A stretch of 64,000 bases of DNA from Anaerospora hongkongensis (GCF_004339805.1 NZ_SLUI01000011.1:31803-95802); one strand, 5' to 3'; counted from the first letter of the stretch, positions 39,685-49,549 are shown. Translations and numbers: made by a program. Notes: generated by a model from the sequence alone, not told the origin.

Positions 39685-41115
39685 ATGGATTATAAATTAC
39701 TGCTTGAATCGGTGTTAAAGCATTTGGATGAGGGCATTTTAGTCGTTGATAAAAACGCGGTTGTTACTTTCTATAATGAGCCAGCCACAAATATAGCGGG
39801 TATAACACAGGAGAAGGCTATCGGGAAAAACATCTTGGAAATTTTTCCTGAACTTACCCCGGAAAGCAGCACGTTTTACCGAGTGTTGCAAAATAAGCAG
39901 CCGATCATTGATTATGTACAAACCTATCAGAATTACCAGGGGGCAAAAGTATCTACCCTGACATCGACAATTCCACTCATGGAGCAGGGTGAAATTGTCG
40001 GTGCCTTGGAAATTTACCGGGATTTAACGCAGGTAAAAGAACTCTCGGAGAAAGTCCTGAACTTGCAATCGGAATTGTTTAAGAAAAAGCACGATGAAAA
40101 AGCGTATAAAGGAAATAGCGTTACTTATACATTCGAGGATATTATCGGCCAAAGCAGAGCGATAAAGGATGTAAAGCAAAGAGCACGCAAGATTGCCGAC
40201 AGCGATTCACCGGTTTTGGTCTATGGAGAAACCGGTACAGGGAAAGAACTATTGGTTCAGGCGATTCATAATGGGGGTAAAAGGAAAAGTCAGCCGTTTA
40301 TCGCTCAAAACTGTGCAGCATTACCAAATACGCTTTTGGATAGTATCTTATTTGGGACTACGTCAGGCAGCTTTACAGGCGCGAAAGATAAACCGGGGCT
40401 TTTTGAGCTTGCCCATGGCGGAACTTTATTTCTAGATGAAGTGAACTCCATGGATATGGAACTGCAGGGGAAACTGCTGCGTGTTTTACAGGACGGCGTT
40501 ATCCGCAGAGTTGGCGGGACTAGTACGGTAGTTGTTGATGTCAGGATTATTGCGAGCACCAATGAACACCCGCTAAAAATGGTAGAGCAAAAGCTGCTCC
40601 GGAAAGACTTATATTACCGCTTAAATGTGATACCGTTGAATATTCCTGCATTGAAGGAGCGGAAAGAAGATATTGCGCTGCTTACCCGGCATTTTATTGC
40701 CATGTACAGCGGTAAAGTGGGCAGGCAGGTAGCGGATATATCTTCCGAAGCCTTACAGATTCTCCAGGCCTATCACTGGCCCGGCAATATCCGGGAATTG
40801 CAATACGCTATTGAAAGTATCATGAACTTCACGGAAAGCAATACAATTGATGTTGCTGATATTCCTCAGCATATAAGCTGCTCGTTATATACAGCAGCGC
40901 GTACGGCTGATGAATTTGCGGAAAATCCAATGATTACCTCCCTTGAGGCTAAGCTTAATGATTACGAAAAACAGATAATCAAACAGGCCATAAGGCAAGC
41001 GAACGGGAATGGCGCAAAGGCTGCGAGACTATTAAGCATGCCACGGCAGACCTTGCATAATAAGATGAGAAAGCATAATATCAGCTGGGAAATCATGATT
41101 AATGACAGCCGATGA
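39685..41115 (+). CDS. Sigma-54-dependent activator (PAS-AAA+-Fis), probable hyp regulator
   Basis: A 476-residue enhancer-binding protein. Residues ~1-115 are a PAS domain (ILVVDKNAVVTFYNEPATNIAG). The AAA+ domain has Walker A GETGTGKE, a sigma-54 loop reading GSFTGA instead of GAFTGA, Walker B LFLDEVNSM, and [14 protein letters not shown] Fis-type HTH ends the protein (NGAKAARLLSMPRQTLHNKMRKHNI). A perfect sigma-54 promoter lies between it and the hydroxyproline-dehydratase genes, which it probably activates. PAS-type EBPs of this kind often regulate amino-acid catabolism. The start is ATG; a GGGATG lies upstream. Confidence 0.9.
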   Translation: MDYKLLLESVLKHLDEGILVVDKNAVVTFYNEPATNIAGITQEKAIGKNILEIFPELTPESSTFYRVLQNKQPIIDYVQTYQNYQGAKVSTLTSTIPLMEQGEIVGALEIYRDLTQVKELSEKVLNLQSELFKKKHDEKAYKGNSVTYTFEDIIGQSRAIKDVKQRARKIADSDSPVLVYGETGTGKELLVQAIHNGGKRKSQPFIAQNCAALPNTLLDSILFGTTSGSFTGAKDKPGLFELAHGGTLFLDEVNSMDMELQGKLLRVLQDGVIRRVGGTSTVVVDVRIIASTNEHPLKMVEQKLLRKDLYYRLNVIPLNIPALKERKEDIALLTRHFIAMYSGKVGRQVADISSEALQILQAYHWPGNIRELQYAIESIMNFTESNTIDVADIPQHISCSLYTAARTADEFAENPMITSLEAKLNDYEKQIIKQAIRQANGNGAKAARLLSMPRQTLHNKMRKHNISWEIMINDSR

Positions 41116-41126
41116 TAGCTTGACTT

Positions 41127-41174
41127 TGTCCCTAAAATGAGACGATGTTCCGATCTTTCGTCTTAAATTAGGGA
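41127..41174 (+). terminator. Imperfect inverted repeat after the sigma-54 activator gene
   Basis: TGTCCCTAAAATGAGACGA pairs with TCGTCTTAAATTAGGGACA (16 of 19) and is followed by an ATTTTATATT tract. It can terminate the activator transcript. Its position ~60-110 bp upstream of the sigma-54 promoter also suits an activator binding site. Confidence 0.6.
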
Positions 41175-41235
41175 CATTTTATATTATTAGCACATGATAG
41201 TGAAGGATGCCTGGCTTTGGCCGGGTAAGAATTTT

Positions 41236-41251
41236 TGGCATGTTTATTGCA
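41236..41251 (+). promoter_or_regulatory. Sigma-54 promoter of the hypD locus
   Basis: TGGCATGTTTATTGCA fits the -24/-12 consensus with the exact 10-base GG-GC spacing. It is ~32 bp upstream of the activase start codon. Confidence 0.85.
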
Positions 41252-41282
41252 ATAGATACGGATAAGTACAAGGGAATTGTAG

Positions 41283-42191
41283 GTGATTAAGATAACAGGA
41301 ACGGTGTTTAATATTCAAAAATACTCCATACATGATGGACCGGGCATCCGCACAACCGTTTTTTTAAAAGGCTGTCCCTTAGCCTGTTTGTGGTGTCATA
41401 ATCCGGAAAGCATTGCGCTCAGGCCGGAAATTATTTTTTGGGACAATAAATGCATTAGCTGCACAGACTGCATCAAAATTTGTCCACAGGAAGCGATGCA
41501 GGTTGGGCAGCAAACGGTAAGAAAAGAAACAGCGAACTGTATTGGCTGTGAAGCTTGTGTCGAAGTCTGCCCCACGGGGGCTATCGAGCAGGTTGGCAGA
41601 AAAATGACGGAAGCTGAGGTACTGAAAGAAATTGAAAAAGACAGGGTGTTTTATGAAGAATCGGGCGGCGGTGTCACGTTTTCCGGGGGAGAATGCTTGA
41701 TGCAGCCGGAGTTTCTCACCGCTCTTCTTACTGTCTGTAAAGCAAGGGGGCTTCATACTGCTGTAGATACCTCAGGATATGCTTCCTGGCAGACAATTGC
41801 CGGACTAAAAGATGCGGTAGATCTGTTTTTGTATGACTTGAAGCTGATGGATGAGGAACAGCACCGAAAGTATACCGGCGTATCCAATAAACTGATACTG
41901 GCAAATCTGCAGAAGCTTGCTAAGCTTGGTAAGCCTATTTGGATCCGGGTTCCAGTCATCCCGGGCATAAATGATGATGATGCGAATTTACAAGCGATGG
42001 GCGCCTTCCTGTTTTCGCTGCAGCTTCGCGATGTTTTTTTACTACCCTATCATGGCATTGCTGCGAATAAATATATGAGGCTGGGCAGAGACTATCAGCT
42101 TTCCGCCCTGGAGCCTCCGTCACCTAAGCAAATGGAGGCAATGCAGCTAGGCTTACGGACATTTGGTTTAAATGTACAAATTGGAGGTTGA
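41283..42191 (+). CDS. Glycyl-radical enzyme activating protein (radical SAM), for HypD
   Basis: A 302-residue radical-SAM activase that installs the glycyl radical on the downstream enzyme. The radical-SAM cluster motif is CPLACLWC (Cx3Cx2C). Two inserted ferredoxin-like clusters follow (CISCTDCIKICP and CIGCEACVEVCP). SGGECLMQPEF is the SAM-binding GGE motif and VDTSGYAS follows. The start is GTG at 41283. It abuts hypD, whose start codon lies 5 bp after this stop, so the two are made together. Assignment to HypD rests on that adjacency. Confidence 0.92.
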   Translation: MIKITGTVFNIQKYSIHDGPGIRTTVFLKGCPLACLWCHNPESIALRPEIIFWDNKCISCTDCIKICPQEAMQVGQQTVRKETANCIGCEACVEVCPTGAIEQVGRKMTEAEVLKEIEKDRVFYEESGGGVTFSGGECLMQPEFLTALLTVCKARGLHTAVDTSGYASWQTIAGLKDAVDLFLYDLKLMDEEQHRKYTGVSNKLILANLQKLAKLGKPIWIRVPVIPGINDDDANLQAMGAFLFSLQLRDVFLLPYHGIAANKYMRLGRDYQLSALEPPSPKQMEAMQLGLRTFGLNVQIGG

Positions 42192-42196
42192 TTGAA

Positions 42197-44569
42197 GTGG
42201 TAAAAGAGATGAATGACAGGATCAAAAAACTGCGGGAGCAGAGTGTCAATACTGTTCCCCGGTTATCAATTGAACGAGCCAAGTTGGTGACGGAAGCCTA
42301 TAAAAAGTATGCCGGCAAGGTTTCCATTCCAGTACTTCGGGCTTTGACCTTTCAATATGTGCTGGAGCATAAGACAATTTGTATTAACGAGGGTGAGCTG
42401 ATTGTTGGTGAGCGGGGAACAGGACCGCAGGAAGCACCTACCTATCCTGAGCTATGCTGCCATACAGTTGAAGATTTTGATATAATGGATAAGCGGGATA
42501 AAATCTTTTTTAGAGCCAGTGAGGAAACGAAACGGATCCAACAGGAAGAAATTATCCCGTTTTGGAGCGGCAAAGCGATTCGTGATCTTATGTTCAATCA
42601 CATGACATCTGACTGGAAAGACTGCTACGAAGCGGGTATTTATACGGAGTTTATGGAACAAAGAGCTCCGGGACATACGGTTGCTGGGGGAAAAATATAT
42701 CAAAAAGGATTTCTTGACTTTAAAAAAGAGATTGAGCAGCAATTACAGGCACTGGATTATCAGAACGATGCGGAGGCTTTTGATAAACAAGAAGAATTAA
42801 AAGCGATGGCCATTTGCTGTGACGCGATTATTACTTTTGCACACAGGCATGCTGAAAAAGCGAAGGCATTAGCCCAAACCGAAACTGATCCGGTAAGGCG
42901 AACAGAACTATCGGCGATTGCTGAGGTTTGCAGTCATGTACCGGCTCATGCGCCAAGAACGTTCCGGGAAGCCTTGCAGACATACTGGTTTGTTCACTTA
43001 AGCGTAATAACCGAATTAAATACATGGGATTCTTTTTGCCCAGGCAAGTTAGACCTTCATCTCTATCCTTTCTATGAAAGAGAAGTCAGGGAAGGAAGTC
43101 TGACAAAGTCTCAAGCGAAAGAATTACTGCAATGTTTCTGGATCAAGTTTAATAACCAGCCTGCACCGCCCAAGGTAGGCATTACCCTGCAGGAAAGTGC
43201 CACCTATACGGATTTTTGCAATATTAATATCGGAGGTATCAAGCCTGATGGCAGCGATGGCGTCAATGACGTATCCTATCTGCTGCTGGATACTGTTGAG
43301 GAGATGGAACTGCTTCAGCCTAGCACTAATGTGCAAATCAGCCGGAAAAATCCGGATCAATTTGTGCTTAGGGCGGCAGAGGTAATCCGGGCCGGTATGG
43401 GCTTCCCGTCTGTCTTTAATACGGATGCCGTTTTGGAGGAACTGCTTCGTCAGGGAAAAAGTCTTGAAGATGCCCGCGGGGGCGGAACAAGCGGTTGTGT
43501 AGAGGTAGGCTGCTTTGGTAAAGAGGCGTATATCCTGACAGGCTATTTGAATTTGGTAAAGATACTGGAAATAACGTTGTACAACGGAATTGATCCGAAG
43601 ACCGGTAAAAAAATTGGTCTGGAAACAGGTCAGGCAGCAGAGTTCAATTCTCTAAAGGAACTATTGGCAGCGTACAAACAGCAAATTGCCCATTTCGTAG
43701 ATATTAAAATCAGAGGAAACAATATCATTGAAACGCTGTATGCGAAATATATGCCTTCGCCCTTTTTGTCCATCGTAATTGACGACTGCATTGCCAACGG
43801 CAAGGATTACAATGCTGGCGGAGCGAGGTATAACTCGCGTTACATCCAGGGTGTTGGTATCGGCAGTATTACCGACAGCTTGTCGGCAATTGAATATCAT
43901 GTGTATGATAAAAAGAAGCTGTCCATGAAAGAACTATTAGCAGCGTTGGAAGTAGATTTTGCCGGACAGGAAAAAGTACGCCAGCTTCTTTTGAATAAGA
44001 CGCCAAAGTATGGCAATGACGATGATTATGCCGATGCAATTATGCTGCAGGTATTTGAAATTTTTCATGAAGTTGTGAATGGAAGGCGTACGCCAACTGG
44101 TGGAACTTATCGGATTGAAATGCTGCCCACTACCTGCCATGTCTATTTTGGCTCTGTTATTGGGGCTACCCCTGACGGCAGGAATGCCGGGCGGCCGCTT
44201 TCTGAAGGAATTTCCCCCGTGCAGGGAGCAGATAAAAACGGTCCTACGGCAGTCATTAAATCTGCTGCCAAAATGGATCAGCTGCGGACAGGCGGTGCAT
44301 TGCTGAATCAAAAGTTTACCCCACAGGTTGTGCATGGTGAGTCTGGTCTTAGAAAATTAAAGGATTTAATTCGGGCATACTTTAGACTGGATGGTCATCA
44401 TATTCAATTTAATATTGTCGATGCCGATACGCTGCGCGAGGCGCAAAAGGAGCCGGAGAAATATAATAATCTTATTGTCCGGGTTGCAGGCTACAGTGAT
44501 TACTTTAATAATTTGACCAAAGCTTTGCAGGATGAAATCATCGAGAGAACAGAACATAAGGATTTTTAA
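42197..44569 (+). CDS. hypD: trans-4-hydroxy-L-proline dehydratase (glycyl radical enzyme)
   Basis: A ~790-residue glycyl radical enzyme that dehydrates trans-4-hydroxy-L-proline to pyrroline-5-carboxylate. With the GTG at 42197 (GGAGG 9 bp upstream), the catalytic Cys in GGTSGCVEVG is residue 434, the neighbouring Glu is 436, and the radical Gly in RVAGYSDYFNNL is 765. These match the numbers I recall for C. difficile HypD. HypD-like segments include APTYPELCCHTVEDF, EFMEQRAPGHTV and NNQPAPPKVGITLQES. The product would need P5C reductase to become proline; no proC is visible here. Expression is expected from the sigma-54 promoter. Confidence 0.92.
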   Translation: MVKEMNDRIKKLREQSVNTVPRLSIERAKLVTEAYKKYAGKVSIPVLRALTFQYVLEHKTICINEGELIVGERGTGPQEAPTYPELCCHTVEDFDIMDKRDKIFFRASEETKRIQQEEIIPFWSGKAIRDLMFNHMTSDWKDCYEAGIYTEFMEQRAPGHTVAGGKIYQKGFLDFKKEIEQQLQALDYQNDAEAFDKQEELKAMAICCDAIITFAHRHAEKAKALAQTETDPVRRTELSAIAEVCSHVPAHAPRTFREALQTYWFVHLSVITELNTWDSFCPGKLDLHLYPFYEREVREGSLTKSQAKELLQCFWIKFNNQPAPPKVGITLQESATYTDFCNINIGGIKPDGSDGVNDVSYLLLDTVEEMELLQPSTNVQISRKNPDQFVLRAAEVIRAGMGFPSVFNTDAVLEELLRQGKSLEDARGGGTSGCVEVGCFGKEAYILTGYLNLVKILEITLYNGIDPKTGKKIGLETGQAAEFNSLKELLAAYKQQIAHFVDIKIRGNNIIETLYAKYMPSPFLSIVIDDCIANGKDYNAGGARYNSRYIQGVGIGSITDSLSAIEYHVYDKKKLSMKELLAALEVDFAGQEKVRQLLLNKTPKYGNDDDYADAIMLQVFEIFHEVVNGRRTPTGGTYRIEMLPTTCHVYFGSVIGATPDGRNAGRPLSEGISPVQGADKNGPTAVIKSAAKMDQLRTGGALLNQKFTPQVVHGESGLRKLKDLIRAYFRLDGHHIQFNIVDADTLREAQKEPEKYNNLIVRVAGYSDYFNNLTKALQDEIIERTEHKDF

Positions 44570-44574
44570 ACAAG

Positions 44575-44620
44575 AACGGGACTCAGGCGCATGTAAATGT
44601 ACTGAATCCCGTTTTAATTT
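44575..44620 (+). terminator. Rho-independent terminator after hypD
   Basis: AACGGGACTCAG pairs with CTGAATCCCGTT and is followed by a T-rich tract. Confidence 0.8.
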
Positions 44621-44708
44621 CTCTCAAATCAAGGTCTTATTTCTGCTTCTAAGTAATTCTAACAGCCATATACTTTTAGCAGGAAATTGCGGAGTTGGGG
44701 GAAGAGAA

Positions 44709-46157
44709 ATGGACAAACGCTATCTTACCACAAATCAGGGAGCACCTGTACCAGATGACCAGCACTCGTTGACCGTGGGAGAACGGGGACCGATGTTGTT
44801 TGAGGATATTATTTTCCTGGAAAAGATTGCTCATTTTGACAGAGAGAGAATTCCCGAAAGAGTCCTTCATGCCAAAGGTGCCGGTGCTTTTGGCTTTTTT
44901 GTACCCTATAAAACAATGGCAGCATATACAAAAGCCGATTTTTTGCAAAGCCCTGAGAAGAAAACTCCCGTGTTTGTCCGTTTTTCTCTGGCAGGAGATT
45001 CTTTGGGCGGGGCTGATACGGTAAGAGATATCCGGGGATTTGCGGTAAAGTTTTACACGGATCAAGGAAATTACGATCTGGTTGGCAATCATATTCCTGT
45101 ATTTCCTATCCGCGATCCACTGCAATTCCCCGATCTAGTTCATGCTTTAAAGCCTGATCCGGTCACCAATGTCCGGGGCGGAATAATTGCCGCCAGCCGT
45201 TTCTGGGACTTTATGTCGTTAAGGCCGGAATCGATGAATTTTCTTACCTATTTGTTCTCCGATACCGGCACTGTGAAAAGTTATCGAACCATCCAGGGAT
45301 TTGGCGTCAACACCTATAAGTGGGTGAATTTGCGCGGAGAAGAAGTATATGTTAAATACCATTGGGAGCCCTGCGCAGGTGTGGCGACAATAGACAGTAA
45401 GACGGCAGCACGGCTTGCCGGAGCAGATCCTGACGTAGCACGGCGGGACTTATTCGACACGATTGAAGCCGGGCATGCGGTAGAGTTTGAGCTGCGTGTA
45501 CAACTGTTAAAGGTTGAAGAAGAATGTAATTTACCCTTTGACCCGCTCGATCCAACTCATATCTGGCCGGAAGAGATGTTTCCCCTGATGCCGGTGGGCA
45601 GGATGGTGCTGAATCAAAATCCCGGCAATTTTTTTGTTGATGTAGAGCAGGCCGCGTTTGCTCCGGCAGCGCTTGTACCCGGCATTGAGTTTTCTAATGA
45701 CAGAATTCTGCAAGGGCGGATTTTTGCTTATGGCGATACGCAAAGGCACCGTATCGGTGTTAACTATTTGCAGCTTCCGACGAATATGCCCCGCAGGCCG
45801 ATTGACAACAAAATGCAGGCAGGAGCGATGCAGAGGCTGTATAGCGAAGGGGTGGCAAACTATTTACCCAACACGATAGGGGGAGGAACACCGGTTGAGA
45901 CGCCGGAGACAGGCAGAGAGGTCTGCCGTTTTATATCAGGAACAATTGCTAGAAAAGAACCAGCAGGCGACGATTTTTATCAGGCCAGATGCAGATACCG
46001 GAATATGTCCGCGATAGAAAAAGAGCATTTGGTCGCAAACTTTGCTGAAGCGTTGAGTCCGGTCTATGAACCAATCAAAAGAAGGATGCTGGATCTTTTC
46101 ATGAGGACCGATAAAGAGCTAGGCAGTCGAATCGCTCAGAATTTACAGTCAATGTAA
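44709..46157 (+). CDS. Monofunctional heme catalase
   Basis: A ~482-residue small-subunit catalase. The distal His is in RVLHAKGAGAFGFF and the distal Asn in GNYDLVGNHIPVFPIRDP. The proximal Tyr that ligates heme is in RIFAYGDTQRHRIGVNYLQLP. RFSLAGDSLGGADTVRDIRGFAVKFY is the substrate-channel signature. Length fits clade 3. The chosen ATG follows a GGGGGAAGAG Shine-Dalgarno; the frame stays open 59 codons further back through the hypD terminator, which is not coding. It is transcribed separately from hypD. Confidence 0.95.
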   Translation: MDKRYLTTNQGAPVPDDQHSLTVGERGPMLFEDIIFLEKIAHFDRERIPERVLHAKGAGAFGFFVPYKTMAAYTKADFLQSPEKKTPVFVRFSLAGDSLGGADTVRDIRGFAVKFYTDQGNYDLVGNHIPVFPIRDPLQFPDLVHALKPDPVTNVRGGIIAASRFWDFMSLRPESMNFLTYLFSDTGTVKSYRTIQGFGVNTYKWVNLRGEEVYVKYHWEPCAGVATIDSKTAARLAGADPDVARRDLFDTIEAGHAVEFELRVQLLKVEEECNLPFDPLDPTHIWPEEMFPLMPVGRMVLNQNPGNFFVDVEQAAFAPAALVPGIEFSNDRILQGRIFAYGDTQRHRIGVNYLQLPTNMPRRPIDNKMQAGAMQRLYSEGVANYLPNTIGGGTPVETPETGREVCRFISGTIARKEPAGDDFYQARCRYRNMSAIEKEHLVANFAEALSPVYEPIKRRMLDLFMRTDKELGSRIAQNLQSM

Positions 46158-46310
46158 ATAAGGCGAACCTGTACTTCCGGCTTTTATTTGCCAGAGACGT
46201 TTACCATGCTTAACGATTGCCGTATAAATAACAGGAGAAGAGTTATTCTAAGAACGTCCTTTAATAGAAACTAGGGGATTAAGCAGGCAATCTTTTCGGG
46301 AGATGATCAT

Positions 46311-47531
46311 TTGCAGCAAGTGGAGAAGCAGTCTATTTTATTTGTAGCTTTAAACCGGCATCAAAGACAATATTTTCAGCAGCTGGGAGCTGTCCTAAGC
46401 TGCTTCTATGATGTTCATCACATTTATTACGGCTTATCGGATTTTTCCGGTGCACTAATCAAGCCTGCGCTGCCGGAAGCAGTTGCATTTACTGAGCAAG
46501 AAATGGCAGATATTATCCGCTTTCTGCTGATCAAGGGAAAAAAACGCAATTTCACAGGCATCCGCGGCTGGCTGCACTCACAAACCGTCCTCGAAAGCAG
46601 AGCCTGTTTTGCAACCCGGCATTTTTATCACTATATGTGCCGTACACCGGTTGAGCTTGTCTGCGTCTGGAATGGGATTAATCTTCCGCTGGCATGTGCG
46701 GCGCGAGTGGCGAAAAAAATGGGAAAAAAGACGCTGTTTTTTGAAAATGGCTATCTGCATAACACTACTACCCTGGATCCCAACGGGGTTAATTATCGAA
46801 GCAGCTTAGTAAATCGCTCACGTTCTTTTTATGATGCAGTCGTTATACAGGAGCAGCAGCTCGCTCAAATTTATCATACTGTACCGGCAGGCCGGGGATT
46901 AAAAACAAAATGGTATCAGAGCCTGGGCACTACGCAGAAGCACCTGCCGGAGGAAATTGCGCTGCCAAAGAAGTTTATTTTTCTACCTTTCCAGGTTCAA
47001 GACGATACACAGGTATTGCTGTACTCCCCCGAAATCCGGTCTATGAGCGAGCTTGTTCGTTGCGTGGTAAAAGGGGTAAAAGAGTTTAACCAAAGACATC
47101 AGGAAGATATATGGATTATTGCCAAAGAGCATCCTTCTGATTTTGGGAGGGTCGATTATTCTGCTTTGAAAGAAGCATATAAGCAGGAAAAAATCCTGTT
47201 TTTACAGTTCTATCCAACACCGGAGTTAATTGCCCGTTCCACAGGAATTATTACGTTAAATTCAACTGTAGGGATTGAAGCGTTACTCCAGCATAAACCG
47301 GTTATAACGCTGGGAAATTCTTTTTACAATATAGACGGCTTAGTCTGCCATGTTATGCAGCCCGATCAATTAGGGCGCTATATACCTTTTATTTTTGCAG
47401 AACCTGATCATCAGCTGATTGATAAATTTTTAATCTATTTACGTTACGTTTATTTGACAGAGGGGTCGTGGCGGCAGCCAGATGAGCGGCACTTTGCAAG
47501 TGTAATCCAGAAAGTGCGAGAGTTATTATAA
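46311..47531 (+). CDS. KpsS-like capsule polysaccharide protein
   Basis: A 406-residue protein of the Capsule_synth family (KpsS/LipB type). Visible features are CVWNGINLPLACAARVAKKMGKKTLFFENGYL, LPFQVQDDTQVLLYSPEIRSM, IIAKEHPSD, and ITLNSTVGIEALLQHKPVITLGNSFY, all standard for the family. KpsS enzymes add the first Kdo to a phosphatidylglycerol lipid anchor for capsule export. No kpsC or capsule export genes are near, so the exact role is open. The start is TTG after GGGAGA. It stands alone. Confidence 0.82.
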   Translation: MQQVEKQSILFVALNRHQRQYFQQLGAVLSCFYDVHHIYYGLSDFSGALIKPALPEAVAFTEQEMADIIRFLLIKGKKRNFTGIRGWLHSQTVLESRACFATRHFYHYMCRTPVELVCVWNGINLPLACAARVAKKMGKKTLFFENGYLHNTTTLDPNGVNYRSSLVNRSRSFYDAVVIQEQQLAQIYHTVPAGRGLKTKWYQSLGTTQKHLPEEIALPKKFIFLPFQVQDDTQVLLYSPEIRSMSELVRCVVKGVKEFNQRHQEDIWIIAKEHPSDFGRVDYSALKEAYKQEKILFLQFYPTPELIARSTGIITLNSTVGIEALLQHKPVITLGNSFYNIDGLVCHVMQPDQLGRYIPFIFAEPDHQLIDKFLIYLRYVYLTEGSWRQPDERHFASVIQKVRELL

Positions 47532-47627
47532 TATTATAATAACTGTTATTTATTAATTAAAAATTTAATTAAACGAGAGGAATTTGCTGATGCTCAGAGA
47601 ACTATTAACAACAAAAGTGAATAGTGT

Positions 47628-47744
47628 ATCCTAGATCGGCAAACTTAACGAAAGTTAAGGACGCAAAGCTATGGGACTAACGATTTTATATCAATGTCTG
47701 CCAGGTTGCTATATGAGTCTGTTCATATACAAGCTGGTTTTTTT
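47628..47744 (+). ncRNA. c-di-GMP-I (GEMM) riboswitch with terminator
   Basis: GATCGGCAAAC, a hairpin TTAACGAAAGTTAA with a GNRA-type loop, then GGACGCAAAGCTATGGGACTA and a closing CCAGGTTGCT match the GEMM-I aptamer core in order and spacing. The closing segment also forms the 5' arm of a terminator (CCAGGTTGCTATATGA ... TTCATATACAAGCTGG then T7, 47701-47744). Ligand binding should therefore hide the terminator arm, giving an ON switch, by inference. The chemotaxis receptor gene follows at 47858. Confidence 0.85.
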
Positions 47745-47857
47745 ATGTTTTCACCTGAGCCCCCAAGGCTTGGGGGGCAAGCTAAGTCTTTTCTAATGAG
47801 AGGGGAGGGCAAGTTAATTAGTTAGCCGGTTAATGATAAATAGGAGAGGAAGATAGT

Positions 47858-49549
47858 ATGCGCAGATTACCAATAGTTGCTCAGTTAGCAGGAATGTTTT
47901 TAGTTGCTATCTCTTTTATGCTGCTTTTGCTTGGTTTTGTTGCCTATCAGTATACGAAAGCAAGCGATACATATGAGAATCTAATCACTCATACTTCCGT
48001 GAATATGCTGCTGCTCACCAAGGCACAAGATGGTATGCATTCGGGGATTGCCGACTTGCGCGGCTTTATGGCCTATTCAGTTGGCAGCTATGAGCAGCAA
48101 GCCAGAAAGGAATTTGAGGATAGCCAACAAGAGTTAAAATCTTTTGTAGCAGGCGTAAAGAATCCCGAAGTCAAGACTGAGGCTGTGAAATTGGAAAAGA
48201 TGATGAATGACTACAGCCTGAAAATGGGACAGCTGCTGGATGCTAAAAAAGCCAATGATCCTGCCTTCAACACGCTGCTGGCGGAAGGACGAAACTTATC
48301 CCAGCAGATTGATCAGCAATTTGAAAGAACACTTGATCTCGAAGAGAAATTTCTTAAAATATCAACTGATCAGTTGCTGCAGGAGCAAAAGGTGACAAAA
48401 AGAATTGTTGTTATTTTGAGTGCGGTAATTGTGATCCTTGTTAGTATCCTGGCTTTTTGGTACAGCCGGTATATGGCCAAACGCTTAAACCGTGTTCGGG
48501 ATGAAATGGGTAAAATCAGTCGGTTTGACCTGACAAACACTGCTTGTCAGCAGACCTCGATTAATGATGAAATCAGCGATATGACAGCTGCAATGGCTGA
48601 AATGAAGAATGCCCTTCGCTCCTTGGTTATTCATATCCGTCAAAACTCTGAGTCGCTGGCGGCTGCCAGCCAGGAGTTAAGCGCTACTGTTGAGGAACAA
48701 TTGCGGGCAGCCGAAGTTATATCCAACTCGATTGCTGAGGTTGCCAGCGGCTCTGCCCTCAATACTAATAACCTTACGGAGATGTCCCATACCATCCAGG
48801 AGCTTTCGGCAAGTGCTCAGGAAATGAGTGCCAATGCATTTGAGGTTAATGGAAACACCCAAAATGCTGTTGATGAAGCAGGGCAGGGAATGAATTTACT
48901 GACCCGGATTGTGACGCAAAATGAAACGGTTGCCGAATCCATGCAAAGTATTACCAAGGCAGCTGATTCCTTGGCGCAAGGGTCGGAGAATATCCGTGAA
49001 ATTGTTACTGTTATTCAGAGCCTGGCCGGGCAGACGAACCTTCTGGCACTGAATGCCGCCATTGAGGCTGCACGTGCAGGTGAGGCTGGCAGAGGTTTTG
49101 CCGTAGTTGCCGAAGAGGTGCGTAAGCTTGCCGAACAAAGTGCCGAAGCTACCCGCCATATAGGCGACATTATAAACAAAATGACGGCTGACATTGATTA
49201 TGCCGTATTACACGTAAGTAGAGGCAACAGTGAAGTTGAAGCGGGCAAGCAAGTTGCCTTCAATACGCAAACCGGCTTTAGTGTTATCATCGAAAAGCTG
49301 AACAAAGTAAGGACGGTAGTTGGGCAAATCACAGTGGCAATTGAAGAAACGGCCACAGGCACGCAGGCTATGGTAGGCAACATTCAAAACATTAGTGCTG
49401 TTGCCGAACAAACGGTCGCTGGTGCGCAGACCGTTGCGGCTGCATCTCAAGAACAAAGTGCCAGTATGCATGAAATAAACAGTAATGCCGAATCGTTAGC
49501 AAAAATGGCGGAAGAATTGAATACGATAATTAGTAAGTTCCGGCTCTAG
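47858..49549 (+). CDS. Methyl-accepting chemotaxis protein
   Basis: A 563-residue transmembrane chemoreceptor. TM1 is ~residues 10-32, followed by a ~145-residue helical extracytoplasmic domain (4HB_MCP type) and TM2 at ~180-200. A HAMP domain follows ([18 protein letters not shown]). The cytoplasmic signalling hairpin carries [37 protein letters not shown] at its tip. It relays an unknown signal to CheA/CheW. The start is ATG after AGGAGAGG. A c-di-GMP riboswitch in the ~330-bp leader implies that receptor synthesis follows second-messenger level. Confidence 0.93.
   Translation: MRRLPIVAQLAGMFLVAISFMLLLLGFVAYQYTKASDTYENLITHTSVNMLLLTKAQDGMHSGIADLRGFMAYSVGSYEQQARKEFEDSQQELKSFVAGVKNPEVKTEAVKLEKMMNDYSLKMGQLLDAKKANDPAFNTLLAEGRNLSQQIDQQFERTLDLEEKFLKISTDQLLQEQKVTKRIVVILSAVIVILVSILAFWYSRYMAKRLNRVRDEMGKISRFDLTNTACQQTSINDEISDMTAAMAEMKNALRSLVIHIRQNSESLAAASQELSATVEEQLRAAEVISNSIAEVASGSALNTNNLTEMSHTIQELSASAQEMSANAFEVNGNTQNAVDEAGQGMNLLTRIVTQNETVAESMQSITKAADSLAQGSENIREIVTVIQSLAGQTNLLALNAAIEAARAGEAGRGFAVVAEEVRKLAEQSAEATRHIGDIINKMTADIDYAVLHVSRGNSEVEAGKQVAFNTQTGFSVIIEKLNKVRTVVGQITVAIEETATGTQAMVGNIQNISAVAEQTVAGAQTVAAASQEQSASMHEINSNAESLAKMAEELNTIISKFRL

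Noticed and set aside
44532..44708. N-terminal extension of the catalase frame
   Set aside because: It overlaps the hypD 3' end and its terminator. Catalase homology and a Shine-Dalgarno begin at 44709.
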